A stretch of DNA of 64,000 bases from Trichoplax sp. H2 (Eukaryota > Placozoa > Uniplacotomia > Trichoplacea), in NCBI GenBank assembly GCA_003344405.1, contig NOWV01000079.1:248001-312000 (forward strand). Direction: 5' to 3'. Shown here piece after piece: positions 63,994 through 64,000 of this stretch. Below the pieces are notes generated by a model. The model ran no database searches. It had not been told where the DNA came from and saw only the letters and a program-made list of their open reading frames with translations. The translations under genes were made by a program, and so were the position numbers. Numbering within the stretch: position 1 is the stretch's first letter; every line of letters starts with the position of its first letter.

Positions 63994-64000
63994 GTATAAT

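Overview
The window is nuclear DNA of an animal. It is AT-rich and gene-sparse for stretches, and most genes are cut into many short exons by introns of roughly 40 to 400 bases with GT-AG borders (one is GC-AG). The gene set is metazoan: UNC80 of the NALCN sodium-leak channel complex, a SHARK/HTK16-type SH2-ankyrin-SH2 tyrosine kinase (a class absent from vertebrates), golgin-45, a rhodopsin-like GPCR, and housekeeping genes. Gene structure and content fit an early-branching animal, most probably a placozoan (Trichoplax/Hoilungia type). That assignment is inference from gene content, not a database match.

Layout. 3-164: 3' end of an unidentified gene (+). 6631-10366: two-exon GPCR (-). 13.3-14.1 kb: degenerate minisatellite and a small direct repeat. 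14.5-15.4 kb: clusters of TGTAC/GTACA pentamers, one holding a short telomere-like tract. 15458-20641: EIF2B5, eIF2B epsilon, 21 exons (+). 22398-23828: NME3-like nucleoside diphosphate kinase, 5 exons (-). 23.9-24.4 kb: GTAC clusters. 26328-28763: BLZF1/golgin-45, 8 exons (+). 30.2-30.4 kb: GTAC cluster. 30672-31446: RNF7/RBX2, 3 exons (+). 33262-37590: SHARK-type kinase, 12 exons plus a possible 12-nt microexon (+). 39917-40231: small orphan gene (-). 40.7-41.8 kb: GTAC clusters. 42075-48644: PSMD1/RPN2, 34 exons (+). 49671-50081: intronless small membrane protein resembling bacterial NrtS nitrate/nitrite transporters (-). 50.3-50.6 kb: GTAC cluster. 53742-63993 and beyond: 5' half of UNC80, at least 29 exons (+).

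Exon borders were derived by reading conserved protein motifs across GT/AG borders and checking that every exon length keeps the reading frame. Family comparisons rest on remembered family sequences; no search was run.

The genes do not form a pathway. eIF2B5 acts in translation initiation, PSMD1 and RNF7 in ubiquitin-proteasome turnover, golgin-45 at the Golgi, NME3 in nucleotide metabolism, and UNC80, the GPCR and the SHARK kinase in signalling. The most striking non-coding feature is that dense TGTAC/GTACA clusters lie 90-520 bases upstream of the start codons of EIF2B5, NME3, RNF7, PSMD1, the NrtS-like gene and the orphan gene, and not upstream of UNC80, SHARK or the GPCR. This suggests a lineage-specific promoter element of broadly expressed genes. 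The most striking coding feature is the NrtS-like gene, a candidate horizontal acquisition.
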